The notes below the pieces were generated by a model. The model was not told the DNA's origin, did not search any database, and saw nothing but the letters and a program-made list of their open reading frames with translations. Shown here in pieces: positions 1-8,536 of a DNA stretch of 20,490 bases (position 1 is its first letter; the number at the start of each line of letters is the position of its first letter). The translations under genes and the position numbers were made by a program. This DNA is from Apostichopus leukothele (taxonomy: Eukaryota; Echinodermata; Holothuroidea; Aspidochirotida; Stichopodidae), in assembly GCA_010014835.2 (NCBI GenBank), contig JAAAKB020183752.1:1-20490 (forward strand). The letters run 5' to 3'.

Positions 1-140
1 CTGTTAAGTAATGTTTCAGTTTCATCTTACCGTACAGACAGTGTCAGTGGGTAAGATGAAACTTAATCATTACTGTTTAGTAATGTTTCAGTTTCATCTT
101 ACTGTACAGACAGTGTCAGTGGGTAAGAAAACTTAATCAT
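1..140 (+). repeat. Tandem ~70-bp repeat containing a long hairpin
   Basis: Two copies (about 4-71 and 72-140) share the core from taatgtttcagtttcatc through to acttaatcat. In copy 1 the 14-nt arms at 18-31 (agtttcatcttacc) and 50-63 are perfect reverse complements around an 18-nt loop. In copy 2 the right arm has lost three bases, breaking the hairpin. The repeat sits in the intron upstream of exon a. Confidence 0.85.
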
Positions 141-398
141 CCCTCGTATTGATATATTGCAATATTAATTTTTTACATACACTTTTGTTTCATAATCTAA
201 ACATGTCTTTATTTAGTTTTGCTGACCTTTTCTTGTAGATGTCTGTCATTAGGGGGGGGGGGGAGTAGGGGAGGGGGCATTTAAGGCTGTGCCTGGCAGC
301 TAACAATCAACACAGACATTTTGCTTCAGGCATAATGTCTTTAAACTGTAAATTATACAACATGTTAAAGGTTCCCTTTCTAATAATACGTTTTATAG
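141..398 (+). other. Intron of USP36 (5' part of window)
   Basis: AT-rich intronic sequence ending in the ttttatag acceptor. The only notable element is a purine-rich G tract at 252-277 (G12-AGTA-G4-A-G5), a potential intronic G-quadruplex on the sense strand. No upstream USP exon is visible. Confidence 0.7.
252..277 (+). other. G-quadruplex-type G tract in intron
   Basis: G12, AGTA, G4, A, G5. The 12-G run can supply two G-runs, so four runs with short loops are available on the USP36 sense strand, about 120 nt upstream of an acceptor. Long homopolymers are also a frequent place for assembly errors. Confidence 0.55.
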
Positions 399-476
399 GT
401 GCAAACGACAAGTGGCAGCTCAGAAGAAGTTTACTATCCATCGGTCTTCCAACGTGCTCACATTATGCCTGAAGAA
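399..476 (+). CDS. USP36: USP36 exon a (zinc-ribbon Cys and start of C-terminal USP lobe)
   Basis: The acceptor is ttttatag|g and the donor aa|gtaagt. The first base completes a codon from an upstream exon; translation then runs CKRQVAAQKKFTIHRSSNV and LTLCLK. This is the hallmark USP stretch following the second CxxC of the zinc-ribbon insertion. The exon ends with two bases of a Lys codon completed by exon b. The upstream exon carrying the first CxxC pair is not in the window. Confidence 0.9.
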
Positions 477-3400
477 GTAAGTTAATGTGTTGACCATCTT
501 CTGCTTACAGTATTGCATTCACTTGCGTGGCTTTAGTTATACATTTAAGCTACGGTGTGCATGGCCAAGAATTGAAGTGCCGATATTCAGAGTCAGAGAG
601 GAATTTTGTGATTCTTTGACAACACTCTAACATTTAACTGCTTGTAGGAAAATTTGTAAAGGATTAGTATTGAATAGGTGCCTTGGAATTAACTCATTTA
701 TGCTCCATGAAAAATCTAGAAGAGGACCTCAAGAAAAACCCCCTTACAGTCATCAATCACAAAAGAAGGAAGAGACAAAAAAAGAACAAAGTTTTCTATG
801 GAGAAATAGGTTTGATATAGAGAAATCTGTCAAAACATCTCTGTAGCTGAGTTTGTTAGTTAGCTGGTGAGGAGGAATTTGTGTCATCCGTGCACTTAGC
901 ATCCAATTACCTAATCCTGACGAGAACATTTCAAGGGATGAGGGTAGGGCATATAAAAACAGCAGGAGTCTTTCAGTCAATTAAAATTAGCATTAAAGGT
1001 TAAAATTGGAAATGTTTGAGAGCAATTGGAGTAAAATCAGGAGTAATTTTTCATACTTTTCCTTGCTTACTTGGATTATGATGTTTTTTGTTGGTTACAG
1101 ATTTGATTTTCAGAGGTTTGGTTCAGGCAAGCTCCACAAGGATATATCCTATCCAGAAACGCTAAATATTCGTCCATACATGAGTGATACCAAGGTACAG
1201 TAACAGTTCCGCTATTTCTATTCATATTATATATCACAAAAAAGAGATTTACGAGTACACCAACAAGAACAACGAACGATGTCCTCTATGAAAGGACTTT
1301 TAAACCCAGATGAAGTTGTAATTATGTCACTTTTGAATCTCCCTGCAACAGGGTCCAGCAGTGTTGTATAACCTATATGCGGTACTGACCCACCAAGGGG
1401 CCTCGTGCAACTCTGGCCACTATTTCTGTTTCGTCCGTGCCCCCAACAAGATGTGGTACTGTATGAATGACGCCCACGTCAGTCAGGCCAGTTTGAATCG
1501 AGTGATGAACCAGGATGCATATCTTCTGTTTTACATCAGAAAGCCTCAGGGGTCCACTTCAGGGCACAAAGTGAGTTGAAGGTTTTCCGCATTTACGGAA
1601 ACCCTCAAATGTAGAAAAGGTGGAAAATGGAGATTTTTTAACAATAAGGGCATAAAAGTTACTCTAAAAATGTGTGAAATGCACACTGAAAAATTAATGT
1701 AATATTATGAAAAAGTCTGGGTAAATGGACAATTTGTTACCCCATGGAGTGAAACCTCACTGATCACAAGGGGAAAAATCTTTCGTCATGATCTTGTTAA
1801 AGTGCTGCAAAATGTTTAACTAGACTGAAGATACCTCCAAAATGCCATTAAAGTTCTCCATTTTTACTCCATCTGTTGTTATGCAGTACATGCCTGTATG
1901 TAGCATAGTTTATCACAAGGGTCTATAACTCTCATGAGTTTGTCCAGAAGGTCCCTTTGAAAATTCATGGCATTTGTTTGCAGTATCATCTTAGGTTCAT
2001 ATTTGGCTTTAAGTTTGAGGGACACAAATGTGTGAGGAACAATAGACTAAGGCCTGCTAGGTTGGTACAGTATTTGCTCAAGTGTGCAAACTGGAGTAAA
2101 GAGAGTAAAGATGTGTTTGTATCTACATGTATATATCTTGCCATATTTATATTTACAAATGTAAGCTTTGTATGATAATCTTAACTGCCCTTTTCACATG
2201 GATGGTAATGGATCCCATTAATCTCCATCAAACTTGTAACTTAAAAAAAGTAACCTGCCGTTTTCTCTATTCTCTCTCAGAACGGGCCTAAGCAGAATCC
2301 TAAATCGAGAATATCTGGACCCTTTTCCCAAACTTCCGGTAAATCTCCGAGTTTAGCTAACAGCCAGAATGGCGGATTTATGGGTAAGAAATCTGAAATC
2401 CAGACGTCTTCAGTAACGACCTCAAAGTCATCGCCGAGACCTCAGCCACCTGTCAAGCCTTCTCCAAAGCCAGCCCCGCCTAGTTCCAATTTGCCTCCGG
2501 TTAAGAAGGAGTCCCTGAGTTTTGTTCAAACTGCTACTACCCCCTTTAAGTCCAGTACCTTTCAAGCTCCTTCCAAGGCGACGCCTCTGCCGTCGAAACG
2601 GGAGAAACTCTCCTTCTCAATCAAGAGTCAGGGTGTCGCCGGTACTCTGCAAACACTGAAGAAACAGCAGCAGATGCGGAGCGAGTTGAACCAAGAACCC
2701 TCGCCGAGTGGTGGAAGAAGCGGTGGCGGTGATAAAGGCAAAAGGATAGGCCAAAAGACCAAACTGGAGCATCTGGTGAAACCGAAAGCAATGAACGCCT
2801 GGGGTGACACGCCCCAGGGGGGGTTGGTGCCTTACGCTGCCGACGACAGCTCGGAGAGCGACTCTGACGAGAATTACGACGACGTGGCAAAGAGACTTTC
2901 TCAGCAAGCCCCGAGGTCTTCTGGTTCTGGACAGCCTAGCACCAGCACCAGTGGTAGCACCAGCGGTAGCACCAACACCAGCACCAGTACCAGCGGTAGC
3001 ACCGGTGCCAGCGGTAGCACCAGCACCAGTACCAGCGGTGGTGACACATCCATGACGACCACGGATGCTGAAGCAAAAGCCAAGGAGGATGCGAACGTAG
3101 CTTCTCTGGCAGATAGTACCGACCTGACCGCCATTCAGAGCCACGACTCACCTCTGAAGCTGACCATCACCACAAACGGCAATGCCCAACGGATCAAGAG
3201 CACCTCCACTTGGCACGTCAACCATTCCGACACACTCATATCCCCTTCCATCAATTCAGAGAGCAGCACAGGTAGCGTCTCGTCGAATTCCACACAGGAG
3301 TGGAACGTCACGGATAGACAGAAGGACAGTTCCCGAAGCAAGTCCCGGAAGGAGAGCAACGGTGCAGGGAAGAGCTCGCACAAACACGCCGCTTTTCCAG

Positions 3401-6400
3401 TCATTGGTAAGAGTGGAAAACCAGATGTGGTGGACAGAGTAGCGAAGGGTGCTCCGGGCGAGATGAAATCACCGGCCATGCGACAGCTGTCGTTTGTCAA
3501 AGATGTCACCAACGACGGAGACAGACCGGAGTCGAGAATTGAAGCTTCCTCAGTGAAAGACTCTGTCAAGGGTGGCTCAAACACCCAAGAGCAAATCATA
3601 AATGGACCAGAATCAAGCCAAAGTCAAAACCAACACTCTTCGGTGGAAAGAAAAATGCAAAATACGTCTGCAAAGTCACCGGACGGTTTTAATGAGGCTG
3701 TTCCCTGTTCTGTAAAAAATCCTCCTGATTCCTTCAAAGGTGGAAATTCTCGAATAGCGGAAAAGAAACAGCAAAGAGAAAGCGATCGGTCCAGCTCATC
3801 GACAGCCTTTGGAAAGCCTGGGAAGAGTGAAGATGCAGGAAGTGTAGGTCTGCGGACGGTTAAGAGAGATGAAACTACGAACAGCGTGAACAATGAAGGA
3901 GTCGCACCGCCCGTCGGTGCGACTCCGCATCCGGAGAAATCGACGATCTCAGCGATAAAGGAACACGTCACGGAGAAAATAACAAAGCATAAGAACAAAA
4001 GGAAGAAACGGAAGAACGATTCCGAGAGCGACAAAGAAAAGTTGTTGTCGGACAGCGAGGATAGACAGAATCAACCAAACTGTGAGGATTACGAGTGGTA
4101 CGTCGTCGCCAACGAGGATGGCCACGACGACGAGGACTCGGCCTCGAAGAAGAAGAAGAGGAAACGAAAGCGAAAGCAGAGAGACGATAAAGAGGATAAA
4201 TCCGAGGAAGACTGTAAGCGGGTAGGTAATGTCACTCTCGATGAGAAGGACGTAATCACAGAGAGTTGGGAGAGAGGCAAGGAAATGGGCAGATATCGAG
4301 AGAAGAGGCCAATCGACAGCGATTCGGACAGAGAGAACGTTTCCTCAAAGAAGATTTCAAAAGCCGATAAGAAAGACTACTCTCAATTGGATAGTTTCAT
4401 ACAGAACGGCAGGAGAACTTCCCAGAGCAGCGACGAGGACGACTCCTCGGATGGAAGCGCAGAGCATACGAAGACGACGGACTCGAATCGATACCGCATC
4501 CACGGTGCCGGGAAGGCAAGGTTAAGGGCGACGGGGGATCACAAGGCCAAGAAGAGGAAGAGGAAAGATAGGGATGGAGACAGAAAGTTGTTGCTGGAGG
4601 ATAGCGAAGATGAGGAGGAGGATGAGGAGGAAAGGTACTCCTCGCATAGAAAGCAAAAATACTTCCCTCCCGGAGAGATGGAAAATGGCCAAGACAGAGA
4701 CGAGAGCAGGGATGCCAAGCAGTACCACAAGCGTCGGAAAGATGGTATGTTAAAAATTGTCATCAATTGGTAACGGAAATTTATCATATATTTGTTGCAT
4801 TTTGCTCTTGACATCTTCAGGCAGCCATGTTTTGTTTTCATTAGTCTCTCTGTTGGTTAATCTCTCTATCAGTCTGTCTGTATCTATTCTCAATTTAAGC
4901 AAATTGCTTCACAGATAATGGTTCATGAATTTTTTGATAATACTGATATAATGGTCTGTGGGTGGTTGTCCAGTTTGATTGTTTCCCCAGAATCTGAGGT
5001 CAAAGTTTATTTTGGTGGCTGTTATTTACCCACAGTCATAATTACATGTATGCATATTCAACAAAATTCCTCTTGATCTTTTTTGTTTATACCCTTTCAA
5101 AAACATTGTGTTTACTTCTGTAACTGTTTCAAAATATTAAATATTAATATTAATTGGTCCGATTCATTGAGGAATTTGACGTCAAAATTTATCCCCAGCA
5201 TGATCAGTTCTAAAATGATCAGAATAGGTCAATATTACAGACAAGTTAGGTCAGAATTTGATCGAGTATGGTTGGGTAATCACGTTTGATTCTTTCCACA
5301 GTACAAGAGCAAAGCTGGGATCACCATATCAAAGATAACTACAAAAAGTCTTACCAGGATAAAAACAACTCCACCGGCAGTTCGTCCTGGGACGGACGTT
5401 GGAAGGGCTCAGATGATGTCGTACGCCACCTGACAAAGTCTTCCTTCAGTGGTTACGGTTCGCAAGGTATGTAGTCCTTGGATGACCGCAATCATCTGGG
5501 AAAGAGTTAATTCTGTGAAATGAAGCTTGAAATCCAAATATTCACCAGCACTAGACTTAATACATGAATAAAGAGATACTTAATTTCAAGCAATGTTCTA
5601 GTGCATAAAAATGATCAGATTGAGCTTTTAGGTCACTATTTTCTGTTGAATAGGTCAGTTTATTTGCGATCGATGGACATTAACAATCATAGGTTCATTA
5701 TTTTTGATATAATGCAGTTGTTATAATTCACATTTAAATGATTGAGAAATTAGTTGTGTGATAAATTCTGCTGCTAATTTGGGACAAAATCTCTTTCATC
5801 CAGTCGGTGACGTAGGTCTTGTCAGACAAATATAGAAATGTTATCAACAGCTAAAAGTTATATCCCTGAGAAAAGTATGAACCATTTTGTAGTTTGATTT
5901 GGTCTTGTCAACATTTCCAGTTAATGAGTAAGTAAAGATTATTCTTTTTCTGGAGTTTGAACCGTATGTACAGTGTTAGCGTGTGTTAGCGAGTGTTACA
6001 GTGTTAGCGAGAGCGTTGGATCTTGCGAACATAATCTATCTTGCTTGTTTCTCTTCAGTACAATCCTGGGGCGGAGGAAAGAGCCTGGTAGATGAAGAGG
6101 CAGAGAGGGACTCTCGGCTAGCCAAGCAGAGGGACAGCTACAATGAGGAATTTGACAGCGGAAAGGTGGGTCATCGCCCCCCCAAAAATTAAACTTTCCT
6201 GTAGTAACAAGATGTGACTATATCAAATTTATCGCATTGACAGAGCACTACCCGATGTTATGGAGTTGAGGGACAATATGTAATAGTGTTATTGACTGGA
6301 GGTCGACAAAATAAGTATTTCTGTTGAAACTGTAGAATACAAGTGTTTTTAGTTCAGCCAAGCAAAGGGACAGCTACAATGAGGAATTTGACAGCGGAAA

Positions 6401-8068
6401 GGTGGGTCGCAACAAAATCAAACTTTTCTGTAGTAACAAGATGTGACGATATCAGATTTATCCCATTGACGCAGCACTACCTGATGTTACAGAGTTGACG
6501 GACAATATGTAATAGGGTTATTGACTGGAGGTATACAAAATGAGTATTTCTGTTGTAACTGAAGAAAACAAGTGTTTTTAGTTTATTGTATTTAGTGTCT
6601 CATTCTTTATCTATTGAAAGTAAGTAAGGTGAAGCGATATATATTCCCCAAAGTATATTACCTTGCTTCGATGTTTATAGGTTCGTTAAACTTTAGGAGA
6701 AATCGAACAGTTTTTGGTCTGAGGAAATTTCCAATCAGTACCTGCAGTATAATGGTGCAGTGTTGTGTTGGTTATGTACCTGTCTGTTATTTAGCAGATC
6801 TAGTCTCAGAAGCAGATTTTCACTGACATTTATTAATGGTCTCATCATCTCTCATGCGAGCTAGTAGTGACTTTCAAATAGTACATGACAAAGGTTGGGA
6901 GAGTCTTTCATTGCAAGGATATTTTGCAACCAACAAGTTGATGCTCAATCTGAAATTCAGAATCAATTCCAAGAATACGAAAATTTACCGAACAAGTCGT
7001 GAGCTTAATTTGCAGCAGACTGGGTATCGATGAGTTCGAAAGGGACCGTGGTAACCATAGCAATGCTCTAACATGATTTTTTTTTTCCAGGTTAAGAAGG
7101 TTAAAAAGAAGCCAGAAGATGACACAGACAGGTATGGCAGAGGTTACCATGGTAACCCATTTCAGCACTATCAGAGCAGCAAGAACAAAGGCAGGTCGCC
7201 TGTAAGTATGAATATGCATCTGAGATAATGATATCAATTCCATAAAAAGGATCATGAATGTTTTTTAATTTGTTAGACACCTTTGGACAGCTTATCTCCT
7301 CAACCCTTTCATCTCCAGTCATTACACTGCCTTTGGTCTGTCTAGTTATACTGTACTCTTTGTTTATTGGTTCTCACTCAGTTGTCTCTCTCTTTTCTAA
7401 TGCATCGTTAGCCTTTTTTCCTCCCTTCCAGTTTGCCCTCTGAATAAGATCCTGCTAGGATCGGAATATCAGGCCCTCTTACTCTCATATATTGAGCCTT
7501 TTGAAGTAGATAAACCGTTTGTTAACAGTTTCATCGCTCTTCGTTATGATAAATTTTCAATAATAGGAGGTGATAGCTGATTGGTTATCCTTGAAAAAAG
7601 ATAAAGGAAATAGGAACCACTCTAGACTAAGGAGGACATTTCTATACAAGCGTTTGATTGGTTGGAAAGCCATAGTTAGGTTTGTGCTTTGGTCTGTTGG
7701 ATGGGTTTACCCATAGGGATGAAAATTTAGTTTGGGAATGAAGACAGCTGTTTTTATTTTCTGCCTCGGTTTAAGTCTCGAGGGAACGATGTGCCAAATA
7801 TCAAACTAAAATCACCAAAGATTCTATGTCTCGCTCTTTGTCATGCCCAACTATAAAAGTGCCAGGTATATAAAAGAGCTCTGATACTGATAGTCTAACA
7901 ATCATAGAAAGATCAAAACCTAGTCTAAAACATCTACTTATTTACTTTCCTATACAATCTTTCCCCCTCTCCTAGCAGTTTTGGAATCGTAGGCATAACA
8001 GCAGCAGCAGCTACCATCGATTTGGTCACAACAAATCTCACAGCTGGCGTACAAATAACTGGAGATAA
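399..8068 (+). CDS. USP36: Ubiquitin carboxyl-terminal hydrolase 36/42-type, 8 exons, 5'-partial
   Basis: Spliced model: 399-476, 1101-1194, 1352-1570, 2281-4744, 5302-5466, 6059-6165, 7091-7201, 7976-8068; reading frame is kept at every junction. It gives 1,109 residues; the first half of the USP domain with the catalytic Cys lies upstream of the window. Residues 1-130 hold the end of the USP fold: FTIHRSSNVLTLCLKKF, SYPETLNIRPYMS, then the His box CNSGHYFCFV and MND. Residues 131-951 are disordered, Ser/Lys/Glu-rich, with poly-basic clusters. Residues 952-1109 match the USP36 C-terminal tail. Known of the family: the enzyme removes ubiquitin from nucleolar clients (RNA polymerase I, nucleophosmin, fibrillarin) and MYC; the Drosophila homologue is scrawny. 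Vertebrate USP36 and USP42 are paralogues, so an invertebrate gene may be pre-duplication; I favour USP36 because of the basic tail. The neighbour is SIRT7, convergent. Confidence 0.93.
477..1100 (+). other. USP36 intron (exon a to b)
   Basis: The donor is gtaagt and the acceptor ttggttacag. The open frame at 753-980 on the minus strand has no recognisable domain and looks fortuitous. Nothing else is seen. Confidence 0.8.
1101..1194 (+). CDS. USP36: USP36 exon b (USP domain core)
   Basis: The acceptor is ggttacag|a and the donor caag|gtacag. The first base completes the split Lys codon, then FDFQRFGSGKLHKDISYPET and LNIRPYMSDTK. The 'KD..YPE.LN...YM' pattern is typical of the USP domain between the zinc ribbon and the His box. 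The reading frame stays open into the upstream intron, but homology starts exactly at the AG. Confidence 0.93.
1352..1570 (+). CDS. USP36: USP36 exon c (catalytic His box)
   Basis: The acceptor is ctgcaacag|ggt and the donor cacaaa|gtgagt; 73 whole codons. It encodes YNLYAVLTHQGASCNSGHYF, the USP His box with the catalytic His in SGHY, followed by MWYCMNDAHVS (third catalytic-triad position, Asn/Asp) and QDAYLLFYIRK, the last strand of the USP fold. No catalytic residue is altered in this part, so the enzyme should be active if the Cys box upstream is intact. Confidence 0.96.
1571..2280 (+). other. USP36 intron (exon c to d)
   Basis: The donor is gtgagt and the acceptor ttttctctattctctctcag. 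It is AT-rich, with a fortuitous open frame at 1957-2175 lacking splice signals or homology. No repeat or RNA gene is recognised. Confidence 0.8.
2281..4744 (+). CDS. USP36: USP36 giant exon d (disordered Ser/Lys-rich nucleolar tail)
   Basis: A single 2,464-nt exon (acceptor tctctctcag|aac, donor gatg|gtatgt) encodes 821 codons plus one base. Early part: Pro/Ser/Lys-rich (PRPQPPVKPSPKPAPP), then GLVPYAADDSSESDSDENYD (about 2812-2880), an acidic-Ser patch of a kind seen in USP36/42. Then come an STSG repeat (2938-3042), a long Ser-rich linker, and basic clusters KHKNKRKKRK (~3985-4014), KKKKRKRKRKQR (~4147-4182) and KAKKRKRKDRDGDRK (~4540-4587). An acidic run EDSEDEEEDEEE lies at ~4597-4632. 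The basic clusters are likely nuclear/nucleolar localisation signals (inference). Base composition is richer in GC than the flanking introns. All longer open frames on the other strand here are shadows. Confidence 0.93.
2938..3042 (+). repeat. Coding (ACCAGC/GGTAGC)n repeat encoding Ser-Thr-Gly tract
   Basis: A hexamer-based imperfect microsatellite within exon d. ACC, AGC, AGT and GGT codons alternate to encode a run such as STSTSGSTSGSTNTSTSTSG. Codon choice is nearly uniform, as expected from replication slippage. Length is probably polymorphic between individuals. The purity of the repeat also produces long artificial open frames in the other reading frames and on the minus strand. Confidence 0.85.
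4745..5301 (+). other. USP36 intron (exon d to e)
   Basis: The donor is gtatgt and the acceptor gattctttccacag. It contains short AT-rich runs (5133-5157, attaatatt-type) but no gene or structured element that I can support. Confidence 0.8.
5302..5466 (+). CDS. USP36: USP36 exon e (C-terminal WDG/DDVV block)
   Basis: The acceptor is ctttccacag|ta and the donor cgcaag|gtatgt; phase 1 at both ends. The split codon gives Val, then QEQSWDHHIKDNYKKSYQD and SSWDGRWKGSDDVVRHLTKS. The WDG..S..VV pattern resembles the conserved block near the C-terminus of vertebrate USP36. This exon can in principle be joined either to exon 6 (6059) or to the duplicate 6b (6358), both in frame. Confidence 0.85.
5467..6058 (+). 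other. USP36 intron (exon e to 6)
   Basis: The donor is gtatgt and the acceptor gcttgtttctcttcag. Near its 3' end lies a short tandem repeat of gtgttagcg (5971-6010), which falls in the branch-point zone of exon 6. Otherwise featureless. Confidence 0.75.
5971..6010 (+). repeat. Short tandem repeat (gtgttagcg)
   Basis: Three to four imperfect copies: cagtgttagcg, tgtgttagcg, agtgtta, cagtgttagcg. It lies 48-87 bp upstream of the exon 6 acceptor. Confidence 0.75.
6059..6165 (+). CDS. USP36: USP36 exon 6 (EEFDSGK block)
   Basis: The acceptor is gtttctcttcag|ta and the donor ggaaag|gtgggt. It encodes (V)QSWGGGKSLVDEEAERDSRL and AKQRDSYNEEFDSGK. 'EEFD.GK' directly followed by the Lys-rich next exon matches the vertebrate USP36 tail (DEEFDRGK followed by a basic run). 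Its 3' part is duplicated 236 bp downstream. Confidence 0.88.
6121..6583 (+). repeat. Tandem duplication of exon 6 3' end plus intron
   Basis: Copy 1 (about 6121-6354) and copy 2 (about 6357-6583) align end to end, from gccaagca.. to ..aagtgtttttagtt, with a 7-bp net indel near the start of the intronic part. The exonic portion differs at one position in 44. By my hand alignment the intronic portion differs at roughly one base in ten. Confidence 0.92.
6358..6401 (+). other. USP36: Duplicate candidate alternative exon 6b of USP36
   Basis: A second copy of the last 44 bp of exon 6 lies in the following intron, inside a ~230-bp tandem duplication. It differs from exon 6 by one synonymous base (CAG to CAA, Gln) and keeps the gtgggt donor. 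A new acceptor, gtttttagttcag|cc, has arisen at the duplication junction. Splicing exon e directly to 6b restores frame (G+CC = Ala) and gives AKQRDSYNEEFDSGK, an isoform 21 residues shorter. Splicing exon 6 to 6b would shift frame. Use of 6b is inferred from splice signals only. Confidence 0.5.
7051..7064 (+). promoter_or_regulatory. X-box-like motif (imperfect)
   Basis: gtaaccatagcaat fits the RFX X-box pattern GTNRCC-(N)0-3-RGYAAC except at the last base. It lies 79 bp before the perfect palindromic version in exon 7. Function is inferred from the motif only. Confidence 0.25.
7091..7201 (+). CDS. USP36: USP36 exon 7 (basic VKKVKKK tail and NPFQ block)
   Basis: The acceptor is ttttttttccag|gtt and the donor tcgcct|gtaagt; 37 codons. 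It starts VKKVKKKPEDDTDRYGRGYH and continues GNPFQHYQSSKNKGRSP. The Lys-rich start corresponds to the basic nucleolar-type stretch after EEFD.GK in vertebrate USP36, and NPFQ..Q to the following block. It contains a perfect 16-bp palindrome (7142-7157). Confidence 0.88.
7142..7157 (+). promoter_or_regulatory. Perfect 16-bp palindrome / X-box-like site inside exon 7
   Basis: ggttaccatggtaacc is its own reverse complement. It contains GTTACC-AT-GGTAAC, a full match to the RFX X-box consensus. It is within coding sequence (Gly-Tyr-His-Gly-Asn), so it may be a chance or coding-constrained palindrome. Confidence 0.3.
7202..7975 (+). other. USP36 intron (exon 7 to terminal exon)
   Basis: The donor is gtaagt and the acceptor a NAGNAG. 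Open frames at 7101-7322 (minus) and 7258-7443 (plus) are hydrophobic low-complexity translations without support. No other feature is seen. Confidence 0.8.
7976..8068 (+). CDS. USP36: USP36 terminal coding exon with NAGNAG acceptor
   Basis: The polypyrimidine tract ttccccctctcc leads into tagcag, a tandem acceptor. Use of the first AG gives QFWNRRHNSSSSYHRFGHNK and so on; use of the second drops the Gln. The exon ends SWRTNNWR followed by TAA at 8066-8068, immediately followed by TGA in the same frame. 'FW' corresponds to the NFWS element near the vertebrate C-terminus; the remainder is a divergent Arg/Ser/His-rich tail. Confidence 0.85.
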   Translation, partial: QFWNRRHNSSSSYHRFGHNKSHSWRTNNWR

Positions 8069-8383
8069 TGAGAAAGTAAGACGGTTAGAAACTGCTTGCA
8101 AACAAGGGAGACGATCTGTGGTTTCTCGTTGGGAGAAAGAAAAATGAGGTGCCGATCTCAGGACTGGAAGGACATTGGGGTTCTCTATCTTGCTGCCCTA
8201 TGTGATGGTGATGTCATAGGAAGATGGGCCGGGGAGCTGAAGGGTTACTCGAGGGAAAATAGTGTCCTTTATCTTGCTGCCCTATGTGATGGTATTTGCA
8301 GAGGGAGATGGGCCAGGGAGCTGATGGGTTACTCGGACCAGTTGGAACTACGTTATTGGTGGTTAGATCCTTCAGATTCTTGA
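8069..8383 (+). other. Open stretch after the USP36 stop with 84-bp repeat
   Basis: The USP36 frame meets TAA then TGA (8066-8071) but is then open for 103 codons to a stop ending at 8383. Inside are two tandem copies of an 84-bp unit (about 8183-8252 and 8267-8336), each translating as VLYLAALCDG...GRWA.ELMGYS-like sequence. Since 84 is a multiple of three the frame is preserved. I do not recognise the peptide; the most likely reading is 3' UTR with a fortuitous open frame. Confidence 0.5.
8183..8336 (+). repeat. Two-copy 84-bp tandem repeat in USP36 3' flank
   Basis: atcttgctgccctatgtgat occurs at 8187 and again at 8271, and gatgggcc.gggagctga.gg follows in both copies. The offset is exactly 84 bp throughout. 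Confidence 0.88.
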
Positions 8384-8530
8384 CATTTTGGGATTATGAA
8401 ACTTAGTATATAGTTGATGAAACTAACTAAAACTTCTTAAAGTGTATTGGAATGGGTGTTACCCTAGCTGGATTGTTAGCAGGGCTAGTCTCTGCATATT
8501 GTACACCCTTGGGTGTGTAGCTAGGGGAAT

Positions 8531-8536
8531 ATTAAA
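8531..8536 (+). terminator. Candidate poly(A) signal of USP36 (proximal)
   Basis: ATTAAA is followed 20-45 bp later by a GT-rich stretch (ctctgtgtatttc, aagtgtggc). Use would give a 3' UTR of roughly 0.5 kb. Confidence 0.4.

Larger units (their letters stand above)
6166..7090 (+). other. USP36 intron (exon 6 to 7)
   Basis: The donor is gtgggt and the acceptor ttttttttttccag. It contains the second copy of the tandem duplication with exon 6b, and an X-box-like motif near 7051-7064. The open frames at 6614-6826 and 6836-7033 are not supported by splice signals or homology. Confidence 0.8.

Noticed and set aside
1006-1203. 65-codon open frame starting before USP36 exon b
   Set aside because: The first part is intron; USP homology begins exactly at the AG at 1100.
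2617-3144. 175-codon minus-strand open frame rich in Gly/Ala/Thr
   Set aside because: It is the complement of the STSG-coding repeat in USP36 exon d; repetitive codons suppress stops in all frames. There are no splice signals or domains.
3135-4034. Two further minus-strand open frames (3135-3599, 3624-4034)
   Set aside because: Antisense shadows of the long USP36 exon; composition simply mirrors Ser/Lys/Glu codons.
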